From Pelargonium cotyledonis (Eukaryota > Streptophyta > Magnoliopsida > Geraniales > Geraniaceae): a DNA stretch of 22,784 bases. Under the pieces are notes generated by a model. It ran no database searches, had not been told where the DNA came from, and saw only the letters and a list, made by a program, of their open reading frames with translations. Positions 10,589 to 21,800 of the stretch are shown here, piece after piece. Every line of letters begins with the position of its first letter. The first letter of the stretch is position 1. The translations under genes and the position numbers were made by a program. The stretch is from the NCBI GenBank assembly GCA_036897625.1, contig JAYMTA010000956.1, positions 1 to 22,784 on the forward strand, given 5' to 3'.

Positions 10589-10723
10589 AAAAAACGTGGC
10601 CTTTCTCACAATGTGGTGAGCTCTTGTCTTTTGTGACAAGTTAGGGTTGTTAGAAGTTTTCGGTTGCTATCTTCTCTTAGCGGTGGCGTAATAGAGAGGT
10701 GCAGTAGGCTTTAGTTTGTGTGC

Positions 10724-11722
10724 ATGGCTGATTCTAAGGCGTTGGATTTGACTGATCGGTCGAGGAAGAGCCCAATGGAAGGGGTGGAAGGTGGAAGGTG
10801 GCGGTGGTGGGTTGACAGTTGATGGTTTACTGGCATTTGGTGGTGTGGATGAAGTGCTGGTTGGAATGGAGGGTATGATGCTGGAGGAGGAAGATGTCGT
10901 GTTGGACTACTCTGGTGCGCCATCGACACCGGTCGAGGGCGTTGAGATCTGGTCTTTAGTAGAACGTTTTTTAACGGATGTCCCTATTAATGTGGTCAAT
11001 ATGAGGCAGATGATGGCCAGAGCATGGCAGCCAGTCATGGGAGTCCTTATCTCAGGGATTAGGGGTACGAGATTCAAGCATTGAAGGCAATTTTGATTCC
11101 TCTTTGAGTTTTTTGATAAGGATAACGCGAAGAGATCACTAAATGAGGTCCCGTGGGCGTATAATGGCCATGTTTTCCTGTTGAAACGGATCAAATTTGG
11201 TGAGCATTCGTCGATGATTGAGCTTTGGCATACAAGCATATGGGTGCAAGCGAGGGGAGTACTGAATGATTATGCCAATGACAAGGTATGTGTGAAATTG
11301 GGGAATGTTATCGGTACCTTCATGAAAACTGATCCACTTAATTTTAGGAGTGGATAAAGGTCCCATATGCGATTTCGAATTCTTTTCGATGTTCCTAAAC
11401 CATTGCGAAAGAAGTTGAGGTTGGTTGCGGCTGGTGGGGGCTTTTTACAGATGTGTTGTTTCAATATGAGAAACTACTAAACTTTTGTTTCTTTTGCGGG
11501 TTGTTGGAACATATTGAGAGTCACTGCTCGGCATTTCTGAGTTTGAAAAATCTGGGAGTAGTGTGTCTGTTTGATATCGCTAAAGGCTTTATGGGAAGAA
11601 GTGCGAATGAGATTGGTAATCCATGGTTGAGGGGATGGGCTGATGTTCCATGGGAGCTAATAAGGAAGGGGGCATGTAGTGTTGTGTACAGAGGTGCAAG
11701 TAGGGTGCAAGATGAAGAGTAA
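10724..11722 (+). pseudogene. LINE ORF1 remnant (DUF4283 and zinc knuckle)
   Basis: The frame starts at ATG 10724 (MADSKALDLTDRSRK...), shifts near 10790 and continues as GVEIWSLVERFLTDVPINV and MARAWQPVMGV, the usual start of plant LINE DUF4283 proteins. Further shifts near 11085 and in-frame stops follow. The nucleic-acid-binding knuckle CFFCGLLEHIESHC (11486-11527) is intact. This protein would normally bind the element's RNA; the copy is broken. Confidence 0.85.
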
Positions 11723-11836
11723 GATCTAGGTATCAACCCGAAGAGGATGCAAACCAAGTTGGTTGGTTCAAGTTTGTCAGTGAGAGAAAAAAAACTTGCC
11801 ATTGGCGGGCCTGGGGGATCATGTCTGCCCGAATCA

Positions 11837-14800
11837 ATGAGTCTCCTATCATGGAACTATCGTGGGTTGGACAACCCACGCATAATTTAGGTTCTGACTG
11901 ATTTGGTTAAGGATAGGAAGCCTAACTTGGTGTTTTTTTATGGAAACCAAGCGTAGTAGGGCAGAAAAGGAGTGCATTCGAAAAAAATTGCGGATGGTAG
12001 GGTGCTTTATTGTGAATGGTGTGGGTAGACGTGTTGGACTTGCACTGATGTGAAATTTGAAGGGGGAGTTCAATTGTTGGGGTTCTCCCAAAACTTTATT
12101 GATGTTTGAATTAGTATGTAAGAGTGAGAAGTGTGGAAGGTAACGAACTATTATGGAGAACCTAATTGCGTTCTTCGACAATGTTCATGGGATCATTTAC
12201 GTTCGTTGGTCATGTGTCGGATCTCCCATGATTATGTATTGGCGACTTCAATGATATGTTGTTAGCAGGTGAAAAAAGGGGAGGTCGAGCTCAACCGGAG
12301 GCTCTTTTGAGAGGGTTCTCGAAAGCCATTAGTGGTATGCGTCTTTTGAATATGGGGATTATGGGTTATGAGTTCACATGGTGGAGAAGTGGTGGAACTC
12401 ATATCTCAATAGAAGAAAAACTTGATAAGGGGATCAGGTCTAATTTGTGGGTGGACGAGTTTAAGGAGTGGAAGATATACAACTTTCCTTTCTTGACAAA
12501 TGATCATTCACTTTTGTTTGTGGAGACGAGCATGGTCGATCGTGTGGGTCGGGTCAAGTGGTTTCGTTTTGAAAATATGTGGTTGCAGTCGGGTGAGTGT
12601 AGAGAAGTGGTGTTGCGGGATTGGTCAGAGGGTGTTGGGGTCGAGTCTAAACTTTGGCAGTGTGAAGAATTATTGATAGAATGGGGAGCTCGAGATGTAG
12701 AGGGGTTGGAGCGTGACATTCGAGTAGCTCGACTGTCGCTGCAGCTGGAAAGGTTGGATAAACAAGTTGATTTGGAGGGGCAGCGTCTTGTGGAGGAGTG
12801 TCGAGAAATTAATTTGAATTTATTGTGAGGCAAGGATGTATATTGGAGGTAGCAGGAAAAGTCCCATTGGTTGAAGGAGGGGGATTCGAACACCAAGTTT
12901 TTTCATCAATTTGCGTCATGTCAAATCTTGAGACTTAGGAATGGCAATAAGGACGGGTGCATTCGGATTCTAAAATACAGCAGATCATGGTGGCCTACTA
13001 GAGGGGTTGTTTCAACATTCGATTGGGGTGGGGGAGGTTAGTGTGGAGGTGCAAGTTAGGGTCCTTCGGAGAAAAATTTGAAGCTTATTGCCCCGCTTAG
13101 AGAGAACAAGGTATGTGCAACGGTGTTTAGTATGCATCTCGATAAAGCTCCAGGCTCAGATGGGTTTAACCTGACTTTTTTCCAAAAAAAAATTGGGACG
13201 TGTTCGGAGTTTGCGTTGGTTGGCTTTGGGATTGCTCTAACCTGCATGGCCTGATTGATACTTTAATTTATCTAATTCCTAAGAAGACAAAGCCGAAATA
13301 TATGGGGGACCTTTGGCCAATCACGATTTACAATGTCGTTTATAAAATTCTAGCAAATGTGTTGGCCAATAGATTGAAGGATGTGCTGCCGCATATCATT
13401 TTAGATCATCAAAGTGAGTTTGTCCCGGGGAAGCTTATCTTGGATAATGTGTGTATTACAAATAAAGTTTTCCATTGGTTTGGGAGGAAGACTTAAGGCG
13501 ATTTGAGATGGGAAACTTTGAAGATTGATATTGCTAAAGCATATGACCGGGTTAGTTGGAAATTTTTGGAAGCGATGCAGCAAAGTTTGGGATTTGATGA
13601 ACAATGGATAAAATGGGTAATGCTCTGTGCCACCTCTGTTCGAAATAAGATTCAACATAGTAAGTGCATATAGAATAAGTGGTTACTCCGGATCGGGGTT
13701 TGAGGCAAGGTGGCACGATTTTTGCCATATCTTTTTAATTTGTGCTAAGGGGTTGTCAAAGCTCATTCGGGATGAGGATAGGCGTGGAAGATTGCATGGT
13801 TATTGTATTGCCCGGGGTGTCACGTCTATTTTGCATCCCTTTTTCGTGGATGATGCTGTCATTTTTTGCTAGGCATCGGAGTCGGAGCTGATGTGTGTGA
13901 ATGCGGTGTTGTAAGATTATGAGAATCGAGAACATTTATAGGAGTAATTCTAGCATAATATTTACTCAAAACATGGGGTCCGATAGGCGGTAGGAGTTGG
14001 CGGAGTTGGTAGGGGTGAGGGAGGTTGATAGTTTCGAATCATATTTGGGCTCTCCTGTTGAGATTACTAGGCGGAAAAGGGAAATGTTCGGGCCACTTCT
14101 TAATCGAGTAAGGGAATGTATGAGCACGTGGAGTCGAAAGGCACTGCCCAAAGCCGGTAAAGAGGTGTTAGTAAAGGTCGTGCTCCAAACTTTATCAAAT
14201 TATTTGATAAGCTTTTACTTGTTGCCTCATTCTATTTGTGCTACCATTGAGTCTCTGATTATCTCGTATTGGTGGGGATCGAAGTTGGGTAATCGTTCAA
14301 TTCACTGGGTTGCATGGGATAGGGTGTGTCAGCATAAGTTGGCGGGTGGTTTGGGATTTAAACGTGTTCGAAAAATGAATGTGGCATTGCTAGCTGGGCA
14401 AGGGTGGCGACTGATTAGTCATCCCAAGTATTTGTTCGCACATTTATTCCAAGGTAAATACTTCTTAGGCTCCTCTATTTTATTATGCAAGATTGAGTTC
14501 TAGCCCTAGTTGTGTTTGGAGAAGTATTTTGGAGACCAAATATTTGTTGAAGTTAGGTTGTTATAGATGGATTGGGGACGGGGATTAGGTATGTGTTGTC
14601 GGACCCATGGGTAACGAGGTTGCTAGACTTAAGGTGCCATCCCCCAACTTGCCATATCATTTTGGAGTATGAGTTCTCTTTGAAGTGCTGGAGGATGATG
14701 GGCTTGTTGAGGGAGGCTTTATCAGGTGGGTCACTGATCGAGGCGGAGGGTGGTGCGACATGGGGCTGAGGGTGTGTGGGATTTTCTGGAGTTGGACATC

Positions 14801-15358
14801 ACTTTGGCACATCACATGCATGAGGAATGGTTGGTTGTTTATGGGGAAAAAGAAGGGGAGTTGTCTGCGGTGGGTGGTGGTGTTGGTGAAGACCTCCGAG
14901 GTGTCGCCTGAAGTTGAACGTTGATGAAGCTATGACGACAACGGAAGGGAGACTGGGCGCAAGTTGTGTGGTCCGTGACGACTTTGGTAAGCGGAGGTCG
15001 GTTGTTGGATGTGTTGAGGGGTATTGTTGATGCCGGTAACGTCGAGGCCATAGCGACAAGGGAAGCGATGAAGTAGTTGGTGGAACGGGGTTGGCTCAAC
15101 ACTGTCATTGAGTCAGACTCACTAGGGTTGGTCCAAACAGTTCAAACTGGAAGTTAGTTATTCAATGCCTTTGGTTTTCTTGTTCAGGATATTCAGGATC
15201 TTCTTATAGAGTCGCCGAGTTTTTCTTTGGTTCATTGTAGACAGTCTGCGAATCGAGTATCCCACGCGTTTGCGAGATCCCGTTGTACGTCTATGTCAGA
15301 CCAGGTTGTTTGGGTTGGAGAGTCTTCTATCGAACTTATGACTATGTTTATCTATTGA
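11837..15358 (+). pseudogene. LINE ORF2 remnant (endonuclease, reverse transcriptase, RNase H)
   Basis: It starts MSLLSWNYRGLDNPRI and meets a stop at once (TAG at 11887). Longer open pieces are 12256-12828 (endonuclease C-terminal half and linker), 13200-13496 (RT fingers: LIYLIPKK, ANRLKDVLPHII), 13627-13872 (RT palm with FVDD) and 13997-14503 (RT thumb and following region). The zinc-binding region usually found between RT and RNase H is short here (about 14500-14800), suggesting an internal deletion. RNase H runs from about 14908 to 15358. At least ten disruptions are evident. Confidence 0.88.
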
Positions 15359-15398
15359 GTTGAATTAATAAAACTTTCTGTTTAGCTCAACAAAAAAT

Positions 15399-15413
15399 CA
15401 ATGGTAAAAGTTT
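15399..15413 (+). repeat. Right target-site duplication of the LINE
   Basis: The copy of the 15-bp duplication described at 10574-10588, with one A/G difference. It follows the CAACAAAAAAT tail of the LINE. Confidence 0.85.
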
Positions 15414-15715
15414 TTCTCTCTTTTAACTAACACTTTTTTTTTTTGGGTTTAATCCTTAGGGTTGTACCTTGTTTTAATTCTTGATGATTTTCTTTTTTAA
15501 TTTAACTCACTCGACCACATACAATAGGTCACAATATGCAACATCATCATTTTTATACACGGCAAAAAAGTGGTTCTTGTAGGTTCGACGTTGAGCTTAA
15601 CTTATTTATCAATCAGCGAAGATAAAACAAAACTGTTTTTTTTTCCTGTTTGATTGAAAAATAAATGAAACCCGGTTGATTCAAGTGTTTTTATTGGTCA
15701 ACGTGGCAAAATAGA

Positions 15716-15958
15716 TTGTTGTTTTTGTTTTGTCCATGTGTTAAGGAAGTTGAAGTTGAAATTGTTCAAAAAGTCCAATGCCAATGGTTGATATACAACG
15801 GTCAATGTATGTCTCCAGTGTCAACGTTCGTAGGTGATATCCGTAAGACCTGTGACCTACGCGAGGAACACATCAATGAACGAGATATCTGGGGTGTTTT
15901 TAGGACGCGCCTCATGCGTGAGAATGAGATCTTAGTCGGGATACATGAAGGCTTTTGA
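15716..15958 (+). CDS. Unrecognised 80-codon ORF inside the inverted-repeat element
   Basis: The product is open from ATG 15716 to TGA 15956-15958 and includes KTCDLREEHINERDIWGVF and RTRLMRENEILVGIHEGF, a charged stretch that looks more protein-like than random. I do not recognise a family. On the opposite strand a TATATATACC motif near 16040 followed by CT-rich sequence could be a promoter reading leftward, so this may instead be transcribed 5' leader or captured DNA. Treat it as a weak candidate. Confidence 0.2.
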   Translation: MLFLFCPCVKEVEVEIVQKVQCQWLIYNGQCMSPVSTFVGDIRKTCDLREEHINERDIWGVFRTRLMRENEILVGIHEGF

Positions 15959-16207
15959 GAGCATCTTGGAGAGAGGAAGAAAGAGAGATGAATTAATATG
16001 TAGAGAATGAAGACTCCTTCCTATTACGAAGAGGGGGTATATATACTAACCCCAAACTTGTGCCACATGTCAACGTGTGATTGAACGATAGTAAAGTAGG
16101 TTCACCTGAGTGGTTTGGAGCTTTGACTTTCGAGCGCACTATGCACGGGCATCGGGCATGGTCGATAATTCCCTTACATCCATCATACACTTAGGTGTAT
16201 GTCGATG

Positions 16208-16370
16208 CCCCTAAGAGCCTCTACCACACGGGATAACGTCTTGGACGTTCAAGTTTTGAGAATTGGGTCTTGCTTCCAAGCGTGGTCGTCGTGCTTCTGT
16301 ACAACCCTTATGCTCGGGAGTGTACGAAGAAGACCCTAGAAGCCTCTATAACGCGGGGTAGCGTCCTAGG
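16208..16370 (+). repeat. Imperfect direct repeat pair, spacing 126 bp
   Basis: CCCTAAGAGCCTCTACCACA (from 16209, running on to 16244) resembles CCCTAGAAGCCTCTATAACG (from 16334, running on to 16370). Both then read GGGRTARCGTCYTRGG. The two copies sit in the interior of the inverted-repeat element, which is GC-richer than its surroundings. Confidence 0.6.
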
Positions 16371-16891
16371 GCTCCGAAGCCTTTGAGACATCGTTGAGAC
16401 TGTCCAGGGAGATAGAAAGCTTTCGAAATGGCTTGAAAGACTACCCATGGTAGCAAACATGTCTAAAAGGGTCCATTGGGACTTCCCGGGGTTCGATCAA
16501 TTATTAGAGCGAAAAATGGGCGAAATGTGGCTGGGGACAGACCGTTATTGTGACAACAAATGAGGCTATCTTGACAACCCATGTACAAAAGATTTTGTCT
16601 TTCAGCACTGGCATGATAAATCAAAGGGGCTTGGGAACTCATTGAAACGGTAGAAAATGAGGCTGTCGCGACGTCCCTTGTCCAATGGATGGTCGAATTT
16701 GCGTGTTGTCTTGAGAAACAAAGAGGATTCAGTTGTACACTCGTTGTCGCAACAACCTTTTGTATAACTTTCATACTTGGTTGTTGTTAAGTTTCTCTTG
16801 GCTTGGGCTTCCAATGATGGACTTGGTTTGATCTTTTTTTGACTAGTCAATACCTTTTGGCATTGATGGTTGGCTTTGGTTGAGTATGCCC

Positions 16892-17125
16892 AATGGCTTT
16901 GGGCGCCGCCAAGCAACATTGGTTTTAGCCGACGTGTTCCAATGCGACCATTATCGTTGGGTGCGCGTGATGGATTTAGATGCCAGCCAAGCGACGTTAG
17001 GCGTCGCCGACAGTTTCGGAGGCGACTATTGGTGTTGTGCGCGTGCAATGGATTTGGGTGCCAGCCAAGCGACATTGGACGTCGCCGATTACTTTAGAGG
17101 TGACCATTGGTGCTCGGGTACCACT
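16892..17125 (+). repeat. 78-bp tandem repeat, three copies
   Basis: Copies start at ATGG 16892, 16970 and 17048, exactly 78 bp apart, and diverge moderately. Shared blocks include ATGGATTTGGGTGCCAGCC, AAGCGACATTGG and CGTCGCCGA. Because 78 is divisible by three, each strand keeps long open frames: in one frame the 26-residue unit reads MDLGASQATLDVADYFRGDH-, and the opposite strand is open for 157 codons (17075-16602). It lies just inside the right inverted repeat of the element. Confidence 0.85.
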
Positions 17126-17325
17126 TGCCACGTTCTAATTCGTTGGTAGACTAATGATTTATTGGGTAGCATCAACGGTGTTTCATTATTATAGGTTAGA
17201 AGTTGACGTGTACAAAAATGATGATGTGCACAACATATTGTGACCTATTGTAGTCGGTTGAGTGAATTAATTTGTATTTATAAGGCTAAAATATGACACA
17301 ATCCTAATTAAAGGATTCCACAAAA

Positions 17326-17770
17326 GAGCGTGTCAATCCAAGGAGACCAAACTATTTGGGAGTTGTCAAATTTAGGGTCGAGTTAGATTCAGGTTGTTAA
17401 AACCTAACTCTAACCTAACCCTAAAGGGGTTTCGAGTTGGACTGATCAGGTTTCAGGTTGTACGCATAAAATAAAATGAACTTTGTGCCCAACCCGAATA
17501 AAAATTCATGATAAATCTGACCCGACCAACTTTGAGTTGGGCTAGGGTCGGGTGAAAGTACCTGCAGGTTTGGATCGAAATTGTCAACTTTTTAAACTGT
17601 CAATTTTGACATAATTTGTGAAATTTCCATTTTCACCTAAAAACTTTAAAAACACTTAGAGACATGCATAAATTACATAAGACACCAATTTGGAGCATCC
17701 CATAACACATAACTAGGATTTTCCCCCCAAAACCGAGGAAACCAATTTGGACTCGTGACTAATTATGTTT
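17326..17770. other. Intergenic stretch with inverted GGGTCGGGT-type motifs
   Basis: No gene is seen. Motifs such as GGGTCGAGTTAGATTCAGG (17371), ACCTAACTCTAACC (17402), CTGACCCGACCAACTTTGAG (17517) and GGGCTAGGGTCGGGTG (17539) form imperfect inverted pairs. This is a style common in degraded plant hAT-type MITEs, but no clear ends were found. Confidence 0.35.
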
Positions 17771-17773
17771 ATG

Positions 17774-17806
17774 AAACCCCAAACAAACCCCAAACAAACC
17801 CCAAAC
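17774..17806 (+). repeat. Three perfect copies of an 11-bp unit
   Basis: The unit AAACCCCAAAC is repeated three times without change, in the presumed promoter or 5' UTR of APC4, just upstream of a CT-rich stretch (CTCTTTCCCTCTCTG). Confidence 0.9.
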
Positions 17807-18157
17807 ACTCTTCTCCGTGACACTCTCTTTCCCTCTCTGTTCCATCATCTTCTTCGTAGCAGCAGACGCTGCCTCCACCTTGCTCAGCCACCACAAAGCC
17901 GGCTGCTGATTGGTCCCGTTGCTCGGCCCAGACACATCTCGCCGGACCGCCACTTCCGTTCGCAGCCGCCTCCCTCACACCGTGCTTCCAAAGTTTGAAA
18001 TTTTACTGCTTTGTTTTCCGTTTGGCCCATTATAGCAGCAACTAATTGCTGCCATTTCAAGCCCTTGCAGCCCAGCATTTCCTTTTCTCCAAGATTTTGA
18101 TAGAAGAAACAGCGAGGTTGAGGCTCAAGACTCAAGAGGTTGATTGCTCTTTACAAG

Positions 18158-18835
18158 GTTCCTATGTTTTTGTTTTGTTCTTGTGATAAATAGTGCAATC
18201 ATAATCTTTGTAGGTTTTAGACAATCAGCTAATTTTTAATGCTTTAATCTTTGCTATTTTTATCCCTTAATTGTTTAAGTTCTGTTTCATATATTACAAT
18301 ATGATAGTGACCTTTTCTTTAATCCATCTACTCAGTTTTGGATTGTTGGAATTTTTCCATTCAAGTTGTGATGTCTCCTGAAGCTTGTGCTGCTACAAAC
18401 AAGAATGTCTAGTTTAATTTCAATCATTTTTTTGCAGTTGTTTCATGCCAAGTACTTTACATAAATTTCAGCATTTATGCTATTTATTTATTTATGCATT
18501 TTCATTTCATGTCATTTAATTTTGTTAAATCACAAATCATCTTTCAATTTCATCAGTCTAGACATTAGGGACAACTTAGGCTAGTAGCTTCTTGGTAACC
18601 TTCCTTGAGGAGTCGACCCATGCTTACCACTGTATTATTGTTAGGATACCGTATTTTTGCAGTTTTGCCCTACAACAGGAATAGTGTAGGGGGAATTAGT
18701 GAGATGAAGGAAAAGGGTTAGTTCGGGGTGGGGTTTGGGGGGGCTTCATATCTTTTACTCTTAAATTTATTCAGTATTGCTATGAAGGAACATCAAACGA
18801 GTCTTAACTTTCATTGTTTCTTATAAATTCTATAG
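18158..18835 (+). other. Probable 5' UTR intron of APC4
   Basis: A 3' splice site TTCTATAG ends at 18835, 27 bases before the APC4 start codon. A plausible donor is TTACAAG|GTTCCT at 18157/18158; CAAGAG|GTTGAT at 18138/18139 is an alternative. The intervening 0.68 kb is T-rich and intron-like, with no coding potential. Transcription start is unplaced, probably between about 17800 and 18100. Confidence 0.5.
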
Positions 18836-18862
18836 TTCATTGAATCTGTAGAGCTCTTTTCC

Positions 18863-21800
18863 ATGGATACCGATGAGGTTCAACGAGTACTCCCATTTCA
18901 GCTTCAATTCGATAAACCTGTCCCCTCTCAGGTTTGTTTCCTTACAATTAACATCGTGATGGAATGCCCAGAGCAATGTATATGCATATGCAATGTGAGT
19001 TGGATGATATATGATCGCTTCCATTTCAGATAAAAATCGCTGAATGGAACCCAGAGAAGGATTTACTGGCCATGGTAACAGAGGACTCCAAGATTCTTTT
19101 GCATCGTTTCAATTGGCAGAGGCTGTGGACAATCTCACCTGGTGATTCCTCTCTCATTTTCCCCTTAAGAGCACTGTTTTCTACTTATTTGGCTAGCTGA
19201 TAATTAGAATTGTCTCAACCCTCATGATATTTCATTTGTCACTCTTATTATTAGAGTATCCAACGACCAACATTGAAAGTGTGTGGAGTTTGATACCACA
19301 TGGTATACTAGTTGCGTCGTCCACTTACAAGTTACAACTTAAATTTTAATTTTGGAGTGTAATTCTTGGTCCACATGTAGAGCAAACCTGGATGTGAGGA
19401 GTGCTGAAACCTGCATGTGTGAAATAATGGACTTTTGCTCTACATGCTTAGTTATTACATACATTCCAAACTGGTTATGGCCTTTTGTTTTTGTTTGTTT
19501 GTGATCAAAATGATGTGTCCACTAGTTTAAGTTCTCATTCCAAACTCTTTAATTGCATTCTTATCATTTTAAATACGTCACACTTTATCTCGATTAGACT
19601 CTTAGAACTAAGGAGCTAAGCATGATGCCTTTCCCTAGAACTTTTTAAGTGTGACATCTATTGAAGTGGGTGAAATAAGTCACACATCGAATAAATATAA
19701 AGTGGCAATGTTACATATAATGGTGCAAGTGAAACTCTACTAAAGATTGGCCTTTTAGTAGTGCGAGCCCAAGCCATTGTATGTAGCTCATTATTGAAAT
19801 TTAACAACATCTAATTACATGCCCTGTATCATGGTCCTTCCTTAATTGTTCTCTTGAAGTTTCATTGATACTTTGTAGTTTTATTGTAAAATCCAACCGT
19901 TGCAATGAGTTAAATGCGGACTTACAAATTGTTTTCCAATTAACTTATAGGAAGGTGCGTAACATCCCTTTGCTGGCGTCCCGATGGTAAGGCAATAGCT
20001 GTTGGGCTGGAAGATGGGACAGTTTCTTTGCACGATGTTGAAGTGAGTAGACTTAATTTATGGCTAAAATGTTCTTTTAATTAGAGCTGCATATAAACTT
20101 TTATACACAAGTAACATTTGAGATTTAAAGGCATGTTTGTATAGAAACATTTAGCTTTCCCTATTAAAAACATTTTGATGTAGGACAGTGATGGCAGTAA
20201 TACAGAAATTAAGAAGAAGAAAGAAATACAAACGTAGATAGAAGACAAAAAGAAAAGAATAGAGGAAAAGAGGAGAGAAATTGGTCTGAATTTTCAAATT
20301 ATCATAAAATTGTTTTAAAACTACATCATACAATACTATTTATAATCAGCTTATCCAAAGGAGTTAAATATCTGCTTCCAAAATAACAAAGAAAATAAAA
20401 ACTAAGTAATAATCCTATCCATAGCAAATAATAAAGAAAATAAATACCAAATAATATTGCAAACAATAAAGAAAATAAATACTAAATAATATTTGGCTAT
20501 CTCTCATCACATTACTTGTTACTTATTGTGGGTTTTGTTGGTGTGGTTTATTCTATGAGGATCAACAAGATGCTATGATGCAAAATGGTTCGTGATTATT
20601 TTAAGTCTTCTTCTATTCAACTTGAAAGTTTATGGCACTTTTTTCTTAGTTTGGGTGATTTGAGAACCCAGCTCAGCCTAGTGACAAGTAGTGAGAACCC
20701 TTTTTATCTATTTCTCTGTTCTATGTTAATTAGAATATAGTAAAATTCCTCTGATTTCTTAGAAGGTGATGAGGGACAACAGATATTATTAAGTATTTGT
20801 TTTTGTTACTATTTTAGAGTAGTCACATAACTGTTTTCAATGGTTTAATATAGTTTTGGGTTGGTTATGAGTTGATTTTGTTTTGTATATATAGTTTAGT
20901 AATTATTCTTCTTCTATAATTTCTCCCATTTCATCTGAATTTTATCTTTTCCTCTTATTCCTTTTTATTTATTTCTCTGTTCTCGCACTGTCCTACATCA
21001 GTTGGTTTTCATGATATGACTGCATGCTGTTATGGAACGATTAATAAACTTGCTCGTGTAGTTCTTAGGTTTGTTGACGTATGTTTGGCATTATGTTTTT
21101 ATGTGATGTTTTATTCCATGAAGTATTTGTTCAATTTTCTATGTTTTTGCTTCTAATTTTGGGTATTTGTCTTCACACAGAATGGAAAGTTGTTAAGAAG
21201 CTTAAAGTCTCATACTGTTGCTGTTGTGTGTCTCAATTGGGAAGAGGATGGACAACTGGTTAAAGTAAGTTGTCATCTTCTATTTGCATCCCTTGTAATA
21301 GTGTAGCTTTGACAGGTAAATTACTATGTATATTATTTAGCTGGATAACTTTTGTCTCATGAGGTTAGTTCAATTGTCTGTCTTTTGTTGTGGTACAAGA
21401 GACCAAGTATTTCTTATATATATATATATATATATATAAAACAGACCAAGTATTGTACTTAGCTAAGATTAGGGTTGGATGGATTTGGAGTAGGTATAGG
21501 GCTACCCTTTGGTTGTGGAGCCAAACCACACAACCAAAAGAAATTTTGCAAGGATGTTTCAATGAGCTGAAATTGTTTTTCCAATTAAGTTCCCAGTGCT
21601 TTGAAAATGGTAGTAATTAGTGGATGTTCATGAAATTGGAGTTGAAATACGAAATATAATTCCTGGAACTATCTTGTTAATTCATGTTATCTTCTGTTGT
21701 ATGTTTCCCTCTTATGGATTAGCAACTATGTATTCACTTTTCATCACTTTGCATACTGATTATCAGAATGACTGTGGTAACTACTCATCATACGAGGACC

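Larger units (their letters stand above)
10589..15398 (+). mobile_element. Decayed, near full-length L1-type LINE retrotransposon
   Basis: The 4.8-kb element carries remnants of both LINE reading frames in the right order. ORF1 (from about 10724) has a DUF4283-like region at about 10943-11350 and a CX2CX4HX4C zinc knuckle at 11486-11527. ORF2 (from 11837, MSLLSWNYRG...) has an APE-type endonuclease with GDFND at 12241-12255 and NDH near 12496, then reverse transcriptase with APGSDGFN near 13147, [13 protein letters not shown] near 13521 and FVDD (catalytic, usually FADD) at 13843-13854. A C-terminal RNase H follows (LKLNVDEA at 14908, ESDSLGLV near 15109, HCRQSANRVSHAFA near 15234). The 3' end is ATAAAACTTTCTG... 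plus a short A run. Many stops and frame changes break both ORFs, so it is inactive. One mismatch in the 15-bp target duplication fits a moderately old insertion. Confidence 0.93.
15430..17325. mobile_element. Degenerate element with long terminal inverted repeats, probably Mutator-like and non-autonomous
   Basis: A stretch at about 15505-15562 (CTCACTCGACCACATACAAT, then AGGTCACAATATGCAACATC, then ATCATTTTTATACACG) recurs inverted at about 17209-17271. Weaker inverted similarity extends outward (TTAGGGTTG at 15456-15464 against CAATCCTAA at 17299-17307) and inward for roughly 100 more bases, including a shared CGTGGCAA. Long, diverged inverted repeats around a non-transposase interior suggest a Mutator-like element. 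No 9-bp target duplication was found because the left edge lies in a T run, so the exact borders are uncertain. Its left edge lies only a few tens of bases beyond the LINE. No transposase was recognised. Confidence 0.6.

Noticed and set aside
10711-10929. Minus-strand Pro/His-rich ORF
   Set aside because: It is the antisense of the Gly-rich start of LINE ORF1.
14799-15108. Two minus-strand ORFs rich in Pro, Ser and Thr
   Set aside because: Both are antisense of the RNase H region of the LINE.
17765-17998. 77-codon ORF rich in Pro, Ser and Arg upstream of APC4
   Set aside because: It is CT-rich leader-like DNA with no recognisable motif; probably APC4 promoter or 5' UTR.
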